Shown: positions 28,124 through 39,387, numbered from the stretch's first letter. The stretch is 64,000 bases of DNA from Heyndrickxia shackletonii (GCF_001420715.1 NZ_LJJC01000004.1:1950177-2014176); one strand, 5' to 3'. The notes: generated from the sequence alone by a model not told the origin. Numbers and translations are program-made.

Positions 28124-28834
28124 TTGAAAAAAATAATACTTGGCGTTATTCTGATTACCTCTATTTCATTATTGAGCGGATGTTTGTATCCTCAAGACAA
28201 GCTTGCAAAAAATCAAGTTCCTTATGATGACCAAATACAAACAGTACAAACAGCTGTCGAAAAGTTTCAAAAAGATAATGATGGAATTCTCCCAATTAAA
28301 ACGGAGGAAAAAAGTGCATCAATATATGAAAAATATCCAGTAGATTTTAATAAATTAATCCAGAACAGATACATGTCCGAACCGCCTGGAAATTCATATG
28401 AAAATGGCGGAATCTTTCAATATGTTATTATCAATGCTGAAACAAAACCAGCTGTTAAAATATTTGATTTGCGTATTGCTGAAAAAATACGTGAAATTAA
28501 GATACGTATTGCTGCCCAAGGGTATCCGCCGTTTGGTAAGCAAGTTGCATATAATGTTTATTCCATTAACTTTAAGAAACTAGGATATAAAGATGAACAA
28601 TATGTTGTATCGCCATATACAAATAACAATCTTCCTTTTGTTATCAATGGTTCAGGTAATATATTTGTTGATTATCGCATGGATTTATATCAAGCACTTA
28701 AAAAGGATCATACTTCTTACAAACAGGGTGATGACATCAGGCCTTTATTAACAAGACATTCTTCCTTTGTACCCGCTTATTCATTGCCCTACACTATAAA
28801 TAAAAAAAATGAACCAGTCTTTATGACAAAATAG
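28124..28834 (+). CDS. yphF: YphF, lipoprotein
   Basis: A 236-residue lipoprotein. The signal segment MKKIILGVILITSISLL leads to the lipobox LLSGC, with Cys near residue 21. The remainder is hydrophilic, with no enzyme motif seen. TTG 28124 lies 9 nt after AAAGGATG; the ATG at 28103 has no ribosome site. It is the yphF position between yphE and spoIVA. Confidence 0.83.
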   Translation: MKKIILGVILITSISLLSGCLYPQDKLAKNQVPYDDQIQTVQTAVEKFQKDNDGILPIKTEEKSASIYEKYPVDFNKLIQNRYMSEPPGNSYENGGIFQYVIINAETKPAVKIFDLRIAEKIREIKIRIAAQGYPPFGKQVAYNVYSINFKKLGYKDEQYVVSPYTNNNLPFVINGSGNIFVDYRMDLYQALKKDHTSYKQGDDIRPLLTRHSSFVPAYSLPYTINKKNEPVFMTK

Positions 28835-28838
28835 TCAT

Positions 28839-28877
28839 AACCCTTTCTCAGACAATATATATTGTAGAGGAAGGGTT
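28839..28877 (+). terminator. Terminator after yphF
   Basis: Arms 28839-28849 and 28867-28877 form an 11-bp stem with one G-U pair, followed by TTTTA. Confidence 0.8.
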
Positions 28878-28896
28878 TTTATTTATTATAAGTGGT

Positions 28897-28992
28897 TGTT
28901 CAAAAAAGCTAACACAAACTAGGTTTGACGAAACAGTGTACTAGTCTTCAATATTTTTGAAGCTAAACATTACTTATCTATCTTTTTGAACA
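28897..28992. repeat. Small element with TGTTCAAAAA inverted ends
   Basis: TGTTCAAAAAAG at 28897-28908 is mirrored by CTTTTTGAACA at 28982-28992. The 96-nt span has no open frame and contains a small hairpin (CTTCAA/TTGAAG). It could be a miniature inverted-repeat element or a chance pairing in AT-rich DNA. Confidence 0.4.
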
Positions 28993-29032
28993 CTAATTAT
29001 AATTAAATCTATAAAAAAATTACTCTTTATAG

Positions 29033-29063
29033 TCATATCATAATAGGACAACATCATACACAT
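29033..29063 (+). promoter_or_regulatory. Probable SigmaE promoter of spoIVA
   Basis: TCATATC (29033-29039) and CATACACA (29055-29062) are 15 nt apart, near the SigmaE consensus (ATATT; CATACAnT). B. subtilis spoIVA is SigmaE-dependent. The spacing to the start is 64 bp. Confidence 0.6.
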
Positions 29064-29126
29064 ATATTGTCCAATCATATTTAACGGATGTAAAGTCCCG
29101 GTAACTTAATGTGGGGAGGGAATTTC

Positions 29127-30605
29127 TTGGAAAAGGTAGATATTTTTAAAGATATCGCTGAAAGAACTGGTGGAGACATTTACTTAGGAGTGGTGGGAGC
29201 AGTTCGTACCGGTAAGTCTACATTTATTAAAAAATTTATGGAGCTGGTTGTTTTACCTAATATCTCCAATGAGGCAGACAGAAATAGAGCACAAGATGAA
29301 TTACCGCAAAGTGCGGCAGGAAAGACGATCATGACGACAGAACCAAAATTTGTTCCTAATCAAGCTGTTTCAGTACATGTTGGTGAAGGTCTTGATGTAA
29401 ATATTCGTCTCGTTGATTGCGTAGGGTATACTGTGCCAGGTGCGAAAGGCTATGAAGATGAAAATGGTCCGCGGATGATCCATACACCTTGGTATGAAGA
29501 ACCAATATCCTTTCATGAGGCAGCAGAAATCGGTACGAGAAAAGTTATTCAAGAACATTCCGTAATTGGAGTCGTAATTACGACAGATGGATCGATTGGG
29601 GAAATACCACGCTATGATTATGTGGATGCTGAAGAAAGAGTAATTGCCGAATTAAAGGAAGTAGGTAAACCATTTATTATGGTAGTTAACTCTGCTAGAC
29701 CACATCACCCAGAAACAGAATCACTCAGATTGTCGCTTGCCGAAAAATATGATATTCCAGTGGTGGCGATGTCAGTGGAGAGTATGCGTGAAGGGGATGT
29801 TTTAAACGTCCTTCGTGAAGCGTTGTACGAATTCCCTGTTCTGGAAGTCAACGTTAATCTTCCGAGCTGGGTAATGGTATTAAAAGAAAATCATTGGTTG
29901 AGGGAAAATTATCAAGAAGCCGTGAAAGAAACAGTAAAGGACATTAAGAGACTACGAGATGTAGATCGTGTTGTTCAATATTTCAATGAGTATGATTTTA
30001 TTGAAAATGCTGGATTAGCAGGAATTGAAATGGGTCAAGGTGTAGCGGAAATTGATTTATTTGCACCTGATGAACTGTACGATCAGGTATTAAAAGAAAT
30101 TGTGGGGGTAGAAATTCGCGGCAAGGATCATTTACTTGAATTAATGCAGGATTTTGCCCATGCAAAGACAGAATATGATCAAATTTCCGATGCGTTGAAA
30201 ATGGTGAAGCAAACAGGTTATGGAATTGCCTCTCCATCCCTGCAGGATATGAGTCTTGACGAACCTGAAATTATCCGACAAGGATCACGATTTGGAGTAC
30301 GTCTAAAAGCAGTAGCACCATCCATCCATATGATAAAAGTAGATGTGGAATCTGAATTTGCACCGATTATCGGCACAGAAAAGCAGAGCGAAGAACTAGT
30401 AAGGTACCTAATGCAGGACTTTGAGGATGATCCGCTGTCCATTTGGAACTCTGATATCTTTGGTCGCAATTTAAGCTCAATTGTCCGAGAAGGGATTCAT
30501 GCTAAACTTTCGCTTATGCCGGAAAATGCTCGGTATAAACTAAAAGAAACATTGGAAAGAATCATTAATGAGGGATCTGGTGGTTTAATCGCCATCATTT
30601 TATAG
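29127..30605 (+). CDS. spoIVA: Stage IV sporulation protein A (coat-basement ATPase)
   Basis: A 492-residue cytoskeletal ATPase that polymerises around the forespore and anchors the spore coat. Length equals B. subtilis SpoIVA. The Walker A motif is GAVRTGKSTF at about residues 24-33, and TTEPKFVP and DCVGYTVPGAKG are switch-like segments. The C-terminus ends GSGGLIAIIL as in the family, and is the SpoVM/membrane-binding part. The start is TTG 29127, 6 nt after GGGGAGGG. Confidence 0.97.
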   Translation: MEKVDIFKDIAERTGGDIYLGVVGAVRTGKSTFIKKFMELVVLPNISNEADRNRAQDELPQSAAGKTIMTTEPKFVPNQAVSVHVGEGLDVNIRLVDCVGYTVPGAKGYEDENGPRMIHTPWYEEPISFHEAAEIGTRKVIQEHSVIGVVITTDGSIGEIPRYDYVDAEERVIAELKEVGKPFIMVVNSARPHHPETESLRLSLAEKYDIPVVAMSVESMREGDVLNVLREALYEFPVLEVNVNLPSWVMVLKENHWLRENYQEAVKETVKDIKRLRDVDRVVQYFNEYDFIENAGLAGIEMGQGVAEIDLFAPDELYDQVLKEIVGVEIRGKDHLLELMQDFAHAKTEYDQISDALKMVKQTGYGIASPSLQDMSLDEPEIIRQGSRFGVRLKAVAPSIHMIKVDVESEFAPIIGTEKQSEELVRYLMQDFEDDPLSIWNSDIFGRNLSSIVREGIHAKLSLMPENARYKLKETLERIINEGSGGLIAIIL

Positions 30606-30607
30606 GC

Positions 30608-30646
30608 AAAAAGAGGTGCCATCTAAAAAAAATGGCACTTTTTTTG
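30608..30646 (+). terminator. Terminator after spoIVA
   Basis: GTGCCAT (30616-30622) pairs with ATGGCAC (30632-30638), with A-rich and T-rich flanks extending the stem. Confidence 0.8.
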
Positions 30647-30856
30647 TGTTTTTATGAAAAGTTTCCCATTAAATCAATATTTATTCTTGCTAAGCCAATT
30701 TTAATATGATAATCTTTTATCAGAATTGTTGTTGTTACAGGAATCAACAACGTTCTTTACGGTTTTTTCACTATTTATGTATAGAAACCGTTTAATTTGT
30801 TTACAAATGTAATATTTAACAAAAAAATGTTCCTTTTTTGGGAGGAGGTGAATGGC

Positions 30857-31129
30857 ATGAACAAAACAGAACTAATCAATGCTGTTGCAGAAAGCACAGA
30901 ATTATCAAAAAAAGACGCGACAAAAGCTGTTGATGCTATTTTCGATACTATTCAAAGCGCATTAGCAAATGGCGATAAAGTACAACTAATTGGATTCGGT
31001 AACTTCGAAGTTCGTGAACGTGCGGCTCGTAAAGGACGTAACCCACAAACTGGTGAAGAAATCGAAATCGCAGCTAGCAAAGTGCCTGCATTCAAACCAG
31101 GTAAAGCGCTTAAAGACGCTGTTAAATAA
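30857..31129 (+). CDS. hbs: HU-family DNA-binding protein HBsu
   Basis: A 90-residue nucleoid protein. It begins [12 protein letters not shown], carries [17 protein letters not shown] with the DNA-binding arm at about 45-75, and ends [21 protein letters not shown] is just before ATG 30857; the longer upstream frame has no support. It compacts DNA and is essential in B. subtilis. The long upstream leader is typical of this gene. Confidence 0.96.
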   Translation: MNKTELINAVAESTELSKKDATKAVDAIFDTIQSALANGDKVQLIGFGNFEVRERAARKGRNPQTGEEIEIAASKVPAFKPGKALKDAVK

Positions 31130-31156
31130 GTACATACTTTACTTTGAGCGTATATT

Positions 31157-31183
31157 AAAAGGACTGCATTTCGCAGTCCTTTT
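31157..31183 (+). terminator. Terminator after hbs
   Basis: Arms 31157-31167 and 31173-31183 (AAAAGGACTGC with GCAGTCCTTTT) pair perfectly over 11 bp. Confidence 0.9.
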
Positions 31184-31349
31184 TATTTTCCCTTCTTTGG
31201 ATTGTTTCATGCATGGATAAAAGCTGAATTGAATTTTGCTGACCATCGTAGTGTGTGCTAATATTAAAAAGCTATCATTATTATTTTGTATTATAGATCA
31301 GCATGTAACGATATTTGTGATACTAATATGTAAATAAGGAGAATATTAG

Positions 31350-31916
31350 GTGGACGAGGCAAGCTTAAAGAAAATTGAACTAGGTGTTCGAATGATTCTA
31401 GAGGCCATTGGTGAAAATCCCGAGCGTGAAGGTTTAGTAGATACTCCAGAACGTGTAGCAAAAATGTATGAGGAAATTTTTGCAGGATTAAAGCAGGATC
31501 CGAGTGAATTTTTTGATGTCATTTATAGTGAAAATCATGAAGAATTAGTGCTTGTAAAAGATATAGCTTTTTTTTCTATGTGTGAGCACCATCTTATCCC
31601 TTTTTATGGGAAGGCACATATAGCGTATATTCCGCAAGATGGAAAAGTTGCTGGTTTAAGCAAATTAGCCAGAGCTGTTGAGTCTATTGCAGGCAGACCG
31701 CAGCTACAGGAACGAATTACGACTAACCTTGCCGATGTGTTAATGGAGAAGCTAAATCCAATGGGGGTATTGATTATGCTGGAAGCTGAGCATATGTGTA
31801 TGACTATGCGTGGTATAAAAAAACCAGGAACGAAAGCAATTACTACTGCTGCGAGAGGCATCTTTAAAACGAATAATTCAGTAAGGTCCGAAGTTCTTTC
31901 CATAATGAGGGATTAA
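31350..31916 (+). CDS. folE: GTP cyclohydrolase I (MtrA)
   Basis: A 188-residue enzyme that makes 7,8-dihydroneopterin triphosphate, the first step of folate synthesis. Zinc ligands appear in MCEHHLIPF (Cys, His) and EHMCMTMRG (Cys). The start is GTG 31350, 7 nt after AAGGAG. It is named mtrA in B. subtilis and forms an operon with mtrB, as here (25-nt gap). Confidence 0.95.
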   Translation: MDEASLKKIELGVRMILEAIGENPEREGLVDTPERVAKMYEEIFAGLKQDPSEFFDVIYSENHEELVLVKDIAFFSMCEHHLIPFYGKAHIAYIPQDGKVAGLSKLARAVESIAGRPQLQERITTNLADVLMEKLNPMGVLIMLEAEHMCMTMRGIKKPGTKAITTAARGIFKTNNSVRSEVLSIMRD

Positions 31917-31941
31917 TTTTAACAAAAAAGGAGGAAGTTCA

Positions 31942-32175
31942 ATGCCAACACCAAATGGAACTAATGATTTTATCGTAATAAAGGCTGTAGATGATGGAGT
32001 AAGTGTAATTGGGTTAACGCGAGGAACTGATACTAGATTCCATCATACGGAAAAATTAGATCGCGGAGAAGTAATGATTGCTCAGTTTACGGAGCATACA
32101 TCAGCCATTAAGATTAGAGGAAATGCTAAAATTTATACAAGTATTGCTGAATTAAACAGTGAATCGAAGAAATAA
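31942..32175 (+). CDS. mtrB: trp RNA-binding attenuation protein TRAP
   Basis: A 77-residue TRAP homologue (B. subtilis 75). Tryptophan-binding and RNA-binding segments are preserved: [33 protein letters not shown] and [19 protein letters not shown]. The 11-mer ring binds GAG/UAG repeats in trp leaders when loaded with tryptophan. The trp biosynthesis operon it would control is not in the aromatic cluster of this window. AAAAGGAGG precedes the ATG. Confidence 0.95.
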   Translation: MPTPNGTNDFIVIKAVDDGVSVIGLTRGTDTRFHHTEKLDRGEVMIAQFTEHTSAIKIRGNAKIYTSIAELNSESKK

Positions 32176-32486
32176 AAGTCATGAAATGATCGAAACTAGT
32201 GAAATAAATCACAAATACATACAGTTTAAATATTTTTATGTTATAATATATTTTGTTCTATTTTTAATGGCTTTTTTCGTAAACTTATTGTTATTGGTAC
32301 TTTAGAATACCTGCAAATATTTACTTTAAAATGAAACAATGTTTAAAAATTACGAAAAAATGCCCTGGTGAATATAATTAATTTGATTTTAATATTTTAT
32401 AAAAAAACATTTTATACGATAACAGCTTTCTTAAATGAAGCATAAGAAAAGATATATATCCAGGAAAGAAATGGGGATTAAGGGTT
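32176..32486. other. Intergenic region, 311 bp
   Basis: AT-rich. A TATAAT at about 32242 without a good -35 may be part of a promoter for hepS-menG-hepT. No clean terminator for folE-mtrB and no open frame was found. Confidence 0.4.
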
Positions 32487-33305
32487 ATGTCATTGCAAGA
32501 ATCATTAAATCTAGTGGCCTCTATAAAGGAGAACGTCCAACAAAAGATTACACATCATTATTTAACTAAATACATAGAGCTTCCCTTCATCGATGAAGAC
32601 CGCATTATTCTTTTATTAAATAGTATGGTGGATCAAAATATTCCAAAGAATGATGTGGAAAAGTTTGTCACTAGTGCTATGCTTATTCAAATTGCCCTTG
32701 ATACCCATGATAAAGTAACAAACCACGGTGAGGATTTAAAAAAACGACAGCTTTTAGTTCTATCCGGAGATTACTTTAGCGGATTATATTATAAAATCTT
32801 AGCGGAAGTTGATAATATTCCTTTAATAAAAGTATTAGCAGAAGGGATTAAAATCGTTAATGAATCTAAAATTGCACTTTATCGAAATAAAGATAATGAC
32901 ATTGATACATATATGAATAACCTGAAGAATGCAGAGTCAACAATTGTAACCAAATTTTGCAGTTATTTTGGAAGCAGTCATCTGTATCCGATTGTGGAAG
33001 ACATTTTGTTCCTAAATCGCCTAATAAGGGAAAGAGAAATGGTGAATGGTGGCGAAACATCGGCATTATTTGAAGGACTTGTCAAATGTATTTTCCCAAC
33101 AAAAAAAGTACTATTTCACCAATTATCAGCTGAAATGAAGAGAAGAATTACCGATACATATGATCAATACATAACTTTTTCAAAAAACCGGTTAAAGGAA
33201 TATTTGAAAGAGCTAAAAAATCCTAGTCTTTTATTAGGCCAAAGAATAAAGTTTTTGGTGATGGAACGTCAAACTGTTTTTAATTTACATTTGGAGGAAG
33301 GATAA
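32487..33305 (+). CDS. hepS: Heptaprenyl diphosphate synthase subunit I
   Basis: A 272-residue HepS (GerCA)-type protein, the small non-catalytic subunit that pairs with HepT. It is diverged in sequence and recognised mostly by N-terminal SLQESLNLVASIKENV, by length (B. subtilis about 250) and by the hepS-menG-hepT order. It starts with ATG after AAGGGTT. Together with HepT it makes the C35 tail of menaquinone-7. Confidence 0.86.
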   Translation: MSLQESLNLVASIKENVQQKITHHYLTKYIELPFIDEDRIILLLNSMVDQNIPKNDVEKFVTSAMLIQIALDTHDKVTNHGEDLKKRQLLVLSGDYFSGLYYKILAEVDNIPLIKVLAEGIKIVNESKIALYRNKDNDIDTYMNNLKNAESTIVTKFCSYFGSSHLYPIVEDILFLNRLIREREMVNGGETSALFEGLVKCIFPTKKVLFHQLSAEMKRRITDTYDQYITFSKNRLKEYLKELKNPSLLLGQRIKFLVMERQTVFNLHLEEG

Positions 33306-33308
33306 GCT

Positions 33309-34010
33309 ATGTCTACAAAGGAAGAACGTGTCCATACCGTATTTGAAAATATTTATGATAATTATGACAAAATGAATTCCGTTATTAGTTTTCAGCAACA
33401 TTTAAAATGGCGCCGAGATACGATGAAGAAAATGAATGTCAAGGAAGGTGCCAAAGCTCTTGATGTTTGCTGCGGAACCGCCGATTGGACCATTGCTCTG
33501 GCAAATGCAGTAGGATCTAATGGAAAAGTATACGGGCTAGATTTTAGTGAAAATATGCTGAAAATTGGCAAGGAAAAAGTAACAGGGTTACCGCAGGTAG
33601 AGTTAATCCACGGCAATGCAATGGAACTCCCATTTGATGATAATACTTTTGATTATGTCACAATAGGATTTGGTCTCCGAAACGTCCCTGACTATATGCA
33701 TGTGTTAAAAGAAATGTATCGTGTTGTGAAACCTGGCGGAATGGCAGTTTGCTTGGAGACTTCACAGCCGACTATGTTTGGATTTAAACAAGGGTATTAT
33801 TTTTACTTTCGCTTTATCATGCCTGTTCTAGGAAAACTATTGGCGAAGAGTTATAAAGAATACTCCTGGCTCCAAGAATCTGCTAGAGATTTTCCGGGAA
33901 TGAAAGAATTAGCTGTGATGTTTGAAAAAGCAGGATTTATCAATATACAATATAAGCCATACAGCGGGGGTGTGGCTGCATCGCATATAGGGTATAAAGA
34001 GAGACAATAA
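33309..34010 (+). CDS. menG: Demethylmenaquinone methyltransferase
   Basis: A 233-residue SAM-dependent methyltransferase (MenG/MenH/UbiE type). SAM motif I is [11 protein letters not shown] near residue 50, post-[10 protein letters not shown], and GFGLRNVPD is the family signature. It catalyses the last step of menaquinone synthesis. It follows hepS by 3 nt, preceded by GGAGGAAGG, and precedes hepT. Confidence 0.95.
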   Translation: MSTKEERVHTVFENIYDNYDKMNSVISFQQHLKWRRDTMKKMNVKEGAKALDVCCGTADWTIALANAVGSNGKVYGLDFSENMLKIGKEKVTGLPQVELIHGNAMELPFDDNTFDYVTIGFGLRNVPDYMHVLKEMYRVVKPGGMAVCLETSQPTMFGFKQGYYFYFRFIMPVLGKLLAKSYKEYSWLQESARDFPGMKELAVMFEKAGFINIQYKPYSGGVAASHIGYKERQ

Positions 34011-34026
34011 GCTGGGTGGATATAAT

Positions 34027-34989
34027 ATGAAATTACAAATGATGTATTCGTTTATGAAAGCGGATATTGATCTAATTGAAAAAGAGCTGCATAAGGCAAT
34101 AACTTCTGATTCGGATCTGATTCAAAAAGCATCACTTAATCTAATTGAAGCTGGTGGAAAAAGACTGCGACCAATTTTTGTATTGCTTTCCGCGAAATTT
34201 GGGAAATATGATATCCAAGCAATTAAGAATGTTGCTGTGGCGTTAGAGTTAATACACATGGCTTCGCTTGTTCATGATGATGTTATTGATGATGCTGAAC
34301 TAAGAAGAGGAAAGCTCACCGTAAAGGCAAAATGGGATAACCGAATTGCTATGTATACTGGAGATTATATTTTGGCATGTTCTTTAGAGTATATGACTAA
34401 AATCGAAAATGTCGAGGCACATCGGATCTTAGCCAATACAATTACAGAAGTGTGTTTAGGTGAAATTGAACAAATAAAAGATAAATATCGATTTAACCAA
34501 AATTTAAGAGATTATTTAAGACGTATTAAAAGAAAAACAGCTTTATTAATTGCGGCAAGCTGCCAATTAGGGGCAATCGTTTCTGGCGCAAGTGAAGATA
34601 TACATAAAAAGCTCTATCAATTCGGATATTATGTTGGAATGTCCTACCAAATTACGGATGATATTCTTGATTTTACAGGAACGGAAAAAGTGCTCGGAAA
34701 GCCTGCAGGAGATGATTTGCTCCAAGGAAATATTACACTGCCGGTCCTCTATGCAATGAATAATATGAATGCCAGAACCAAGATTTTAACGGTACACGAG
34801 AATTTGAATAAAGAAGAAATGAAAGAAATTATTTCTGTTATTAAAGAAACAGGTGCAATTGAAAAAGCCCACAAAATAAGCCAACGCTATTTACAAAAAG
34901 CATTATCCGTCATTAAAGACCTTCCTGAAAATCGAACAAAAAAGTCATTAATTGATATTGCTAATTTTGTCGGCAAGCGAAAATTTTAA
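34027..34989 (+). CDS. hepT: Heptaprenyl diphosphate synthase subunit II
   Basis: A 320-residue trans-polyprenyl synthase. The first Asp-rich motif is HDDVIDDAELRRGK near residue 80 and the second is QITDDILDFTG near 207. KRLRP holds the diphosphate-binding residues. It is the catalytic chain of HepST. The start ATG 34027 is weakly supported by GGTGGAT. Confidence 0.95.
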   Translation: MKLQMMYSFMKADIDLIEKELHKAITSDSDLIQKASLNLIEAGGKRLRPIFVLLSAKFGKYDIQAIKNVAVALELIHMASLVHDDVIDDAELRRGKLTVKAKWDNRIAMYTGDYILACSLEYMTKIENVEAHRILANTITEVCLGEIEQIKDKYRFNQNLRDYLRRIKRKTALLIAASCQLGAIVSGASEDIHKKLYQFGYYVGMSYQITDDILDFTGTEKVLGKPAGDDLLQGNITLPVLYAMNNMNARTKILTVHENLNKEEMKEIISVIKETGAIEKAHKISQRYLQKALSVIKDLPENRTKKSLIDIANFVGKRKF

Positions 34990-35095
34990 TTTATAAAAGA
35001 TAAAAATGCTGAAGCTTAAATATCAAATGATTTTGTTAGGAATTATATTTATTACTGAAAAACTTATATATCTCGAAAGCGTTATCAATAACTTA

Positions 35096-35124
35096 TTGTC
35101 AAATTCCGTTATTAATGTTACTAT
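35096..35124 (+). promoter_or_regulatory. SigA promoter of ndk
   Basis: TTGTCA at 35096-35101 and TACTAT at 35119-35124 are exactly 17 nt apart. Confidence 0.65.
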
Positions 35125-35176
35125 TTTCATGGGTATTTGCCCGTATCAACAAGATACATAACTAGGAGTGGTAATA

Positions 35177-35623
35177 ATGGAAAAAACATTTTTAATGGTG
35201 AAACCTGACGGGGTACAAAGACAATTAATCGGTGAAATTGTTTCCCGTTTTGAGAAAAAAGGCTTTCATTTAGTTGGTGCTAAGTTAATGAAAGTTTCGA
35301 CTGAATTAGCTGAAAAACATTATGGCGAACACAAAGAACGTCCTTTCTTTGGAGAATTAGTTGATTTTATTACATCCAGCCCTGTTTTTGCGATGGTTTG
35401 GGAAGGTGAAAATGTCATTGCCACAGCTCGTCAAATGATGGGGTCTACAAATCCAAAGGATGCACAACCTGGAACAATTCGCGGTGATTTTGGTGTCACT
35501 GTTGGAAAGAATATTATCCACGGTTCTGATTCTCCTGAAAGTGCAGAAAGAGAAATTGGTCTGTTCTTTAAGTCAGAAGAATTAGTAGATTATACAAAAT
35601 TAATAAATGAATGGATTTATTAA
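35177..35623 (+). CDS. ndk: Nucleoside diphosphate kinase
   Basis: A 148-residue kinase. The active-site His is in [26 protein letters not shown] and MMGSTNP are also conserved. It balances NTP pools. GTG 35168 is in frame upstream, but TAGGAGTGG points to ATG 35177, giving the family length. Confidence 0.96.
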   Translation: MEKTFLMVKPDGVQRQLIGEIVSRFEKKGFHLVGAKLMKVSTELAEKHYGEHKERPFFGELVDFITSSPVFAMVWEGENVIATARQMMGSTNPKDAQPGTIRGDFGVTVGKNIIHGSDSPESAEREIGLFFKSEELVDYTKLINEWIY

Positions 35624-35631
35624 TAACGTTT

Positions 35632-35652
35632 GGATTGGTTAACTACCAATCC
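35632..35652 (+). terminator. Terminator after ndk
   Basis: GGATTGGT (35632-35639) pairs with ACCAATCC (35645-35652), followed by TTTTT. Confidence 0.75.
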
Positions 35653-35674
35653 TTTTTCATTTTGAAAAAATTTT

Positions 35675-36508
<834 letters not shown>

Positions 36509-36509
<1 letters not shown>

Positions 36510-36535
36510 AAAACTGTTGCTTATCAACAGTTTTT
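36509..36535 (+). terminator. Terminator after cheR
   Basis: AAAAACTGTTG and CAACAGTTTTT arms (11 bp) with T tract; it touches the cheR stop codon. Confidence 0.85.
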
Positions 36536-36662
36536 TTGTTATTAATGTTTGTTAAAAGGATAAAAAGTTCTAATTTTTTTAATAATATACTATGTTTGTG
36601 CAAAGGGTTTTATGATATAGTGATACATAATTCCTTTAAAGTGATGAAGGGGGTATAAACAA

Positions 36663-37835
36663 ATGAGATATTTAACTGCTGGTGAATCACATGGGCCGCA
36701 GCTTACAACAATTATAGAAGGATTGCCTGCGGGAATGCCATTAACCTCAGAGGATATTAATTATGAGCTGGCACGCAGACAAAAGGGTCATGGACGCGGA
36801 AGAAGAATGCAAATTGAAAAGGATACCGTAAAAATTGCCGGTGGTGTAAGGCATGGGCATACACTTGGTTCTCCTCTAGCATTAGTAGTAGAAAATAATG
36901 ATTGGAAGCATTGGACAAAGATCATGGGTATAGAACCACTAGAGGAAAATGAAGCAGACGAGGTTAAGCGTAAAGTAACAAGGCCAAGACCAGGTCATGC
37001 TGATTTGGTTGGCGGAATCAAATATGGACATCGCGATATGAGAAATGTCTTGGAACGTTCGTCTGCTAGAGAAACAACGGTAAGGGTTGCTGCAGGAGCG
37101 GTGGCTAAAAAGTTATTGTCCTTATTAGGAATAGAAGTTGCGGGACATGTACTGGAAATAGGCGGAATAAAAGCAAACCCACCTATCTATCAAAACATAA
37201 AAGAATTACAGCAAAAAACTGAAAATTCTCCTGTACGAGTGTTTGATGAGACTGCGGAAAAGCAGATGATGGAAGCAATTGATTTGGCGAAGAAAAACGG
37301 AGATTCCATTGGAGGAATTGTTGAGGTTATTGTCGAAGGAATGCCTGCAGGTGTAGGAAGCTATGTTCATTATGACCGCAAGTTAGATGCCAAAATTGCT
37401 AGAGCAATCGTAAGTATTAATGCCTTTAAAGGTGTTGAGTTTGGATTAGGCTTTGAAATGGCCAGAATACCTGGCAGTCAAGTTCATGACGAAATAGTTT
37501 GGGACAAGGAAGATGGTTATACAAGAAGAACGAACCGTCTTGGCGGTTTTGAGGGCGGTATGTCAACAGGTATGCCTATTGTAGTTAGAGGGGTTATGAA
37601 ACCAATCCCAACTCTGTACAAGCCATTGCAAAGTGTAGATATTGAAACAAAGGAACCATTTACTGCAAGTATCGAGAGGTCGGATAGCTGTGCTGTACCG
37701 GCAGCAAGTGTTGTTGCAGAAGCGGTTGTCGCTTGGGAATTAGCGTCTGCGATTACAGAACAATTTTCCAGCGATCGTTTTGACGAATTAGAAAAAATCA
37801 TTGCAGAACAAAGAGAATATGCTAGGAAGTTTTGA
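36663..37835 (+). CDS. aroC: Chorismate synthase (AroF of B. subtilis)
   Basis: A 390-residue FMN-dependent enzyme that converts EPSP to chorismate. Signatures include GESHGPQL at the N-terminus, [24 protein letters not shown] and [13 protein letters not shown]. It heads the aromatic cluster. It is called aroF in B. subtilis, aroC in general nomenclature. The start follows AAGGGGGT. Confidence 0.96.
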   Translation: MRYLTAGESHGPQLTTIIEGLPAGMPLTSEDINYELARRQKGHGRGRRMQIEKDTVKIAGGVRHGHTLGSPLALVVENNDWKHWTKIMGIEPLEENEADEVKRKVTRPRPGHADLVGGIKYGHRDMRNVLERSSARETTVRVAAGAVAKKLLSLLGIEVAGHVLEIGGIKANPPIYQNIKELQQKTENSPVRVFDETAEKQMMEAIDLAKKNGDSIGGIVEVIVEGMPAGVGSYVHYDRKLDAKIARAIVSINAFKGVEFGLGFEMARIPGSQVHDEIVWDKEDGYTRRTNRLGGFEGGMSTGMPIVVRGVMKPIPTLYKPLQSVDIETKEPFTASIERSDSCAVPAASVVAEAVVAWELASAITEQFSSDRFDELEKIIAEQREYARKF

Positions 37836-37836
37836 T

Positions 37837-38901
37837 ATGGATTCAATAAATATTTGTACGTCATCTAAAAACTATTCTGTATATATAGGAAATGAGATTG
37901 TACACCTGTTAACAAAAGAAGTAGAGGGATATTCCAAAATTTTCATCGTAACGGATAAACATTTGGAATCATTGCATTTGCAAAAATTAACACAGCATCT
38001 TCCGGAGATAGAAACACATATTTACATAGCCCCAAATGGGGAGCACGCAAAAACATTTTCGGTGTTTGAGGATTGTATTACATATGCACTTCAAAACGGG
38101 TTTGATCGAAAGTCAATTGTATTAGCTTTCGGCGGTGGAGCAATTGGAGATTTAGCAGGCTTTGTGGCTGCAACCTATATGAGAGGAATTCCCTTCATTC
38201 AAATTCCGACAACAATATTAGCACATGACAGCGCGATTGGCGGAAAGGTTGCTATCAATCATCCATTAGGAAAGAATATGATTGGCGCTTTTTATCAGCC
38301 AGAACTAGTTTTATATGATATTCAATTTTTAGCAACTCTTCCAAGCAAGGAAAGAAGAAGCGGATTTGCAGAAGTAATAAAACATGCTTTAATTTCTGAT
38401 CCAACATTTTTACAAGATTTAATGGTGAAAGTTAATTCCTTAGACTCTATTCCAGTTCATGATTTACAGATGTTTTTACGAAAAGGAATGGAAGTAAAAG
38501 CGAATATTGTTCGTTTAGACGAAAAAGAACAAAATATCCGTGCATATTTAAATTTTGGGCATACTCTTGGCCATGCATTAGAGTCGACCGCAGGTTACGG
38601 TAATTTAACACATGGAGAAGCAGTTATGATTGGCATCGTATATGCTCTGCAATTAAGTATAGAAGTGCTTCAACTACAATTTCCTATAAAGGAATTTACC
38701 ACATGGCTTGAAAGTTTGGGATATAAATGGAGAATACCAGCTGATATGGATTTTGAATCTATATTTGAATGGATGGTAAGAGACAAAAAATCTGTTTCTA
38801 ATACACCAACCTTTGTATTATTGCAAGAGATAGGCAAGCCTGTAATGCAAAAAGTCGATAAATCACTTTTACAGAAAACCTATCATCTATTGCAAGCATA
38901 A
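37837..38901 (+). CDS. aroB: 3-dehydroquinate synthase
   Basis: A 354-residue NAD- and metal-dependent enzyme of the shikimate pathway. FGGGAIGDLAGFVAATYMRG near residue 95 is the NAD site; zinc His/Glu ligands are in FAEVIKHA and GHTLGHALE and in HGEAV. ATG 37837 follows AGGAAG and lies 1 nt after the aroC stop; the upstream in-frame starts would overlap aroC. Confidence 0.95.
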   Translation: MDSINICTSSKNYSVYIGNEIVHLLTKEVEGYSKIFIVTDKHLESLHLQKLTQHLPEIETHIYIAPNGEHAKTFSVFEDCITYALQNGFDRKSIVLAFGGGAIGDLAGFVAATYMRGIPFIQIPTTILAHDSAIGGKVAINHPLGKNMIGAFYQPELVLYDIQFLATLPSKERRSGFAEVIKHALISDPTFLQDLMVKVNSLDSIPVHDLQMFLRKGMEVKANIVRLDEKEQNIRAYLNFGHTLGHALESTAGYGNLTHGEAVMIGIVYALQLSIEVLQLQFPIKEFTTWLESLGYKWRIPADMDFESIFEWMVRDKKSVSNTPTFVLLQEIGKPVMQKVDKSLLQKTYHLLQA

Positions 38902-39018
38902 AAACTAATGCGCAAGCCGATCGGCGCTGAATCAAAACGTAGACAACTTTTCAAGAAATCATCCACATATTTAATAATTTTCTTAATATAGAGAAAAGAA
39001 TTTAAAGGGGAGAATGAA

Positions 39019-39387
39019 ATGATTCGCGGAATTCGTGGTGCAACAACAGTCTCTAATAACCAAGAAGAACAAGTCATTGATGCCGCTGATGAGTTATTGC
39101 GGAAGATGATTGAGTCGAATGAAGTAGAAGCAACGGATGTTGCTTCTGTTTTCATATCTGTAACATCTGATATAAATGCAGCATTTCCTTCGAAGGCTTT
39201 AAGAAGATTCCCAGATTGGAAGTTTGTTCCCATTATGTGTATGCAGGAAATTCCTGTCGTGGATAGTTTACCGTTGTGTATTAGAGTGATGCTTCATGTA
39301 AACACAACCAAATCACAAGCTTCCATTAACCATATTTATTTAAAAAATGCTGTCATTCTGCGTCCAGATTTAGCTTCAAATAACTAG
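39019..39387 (+). CDS. aroH: Chorismate mutase, AroH type
   Basis: A 122-residue trimeric mutase of the B. subtilis AroH fold. MIRGIRGATTV, DVASVFISVTSDINAAFPS (active-site region) and RVMLHVNT are typical, with catalytic Arg in the start and centre. It makes prephenate for Phe and Tyr. In B. subtilis trpE follows; here hisC starts 13 nt later. Confidence 0.95.
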   Translation: MIRGIRGATTVSNNQEEQVIDAADELLRKMIESNEVEATDVASVFISVTSDINAAFPSKALRRFPDWKFVPIMCMQEIPVVDSLPLCIRVMLHVNTTKSQASINHIYLKNAVILRPDLASNN

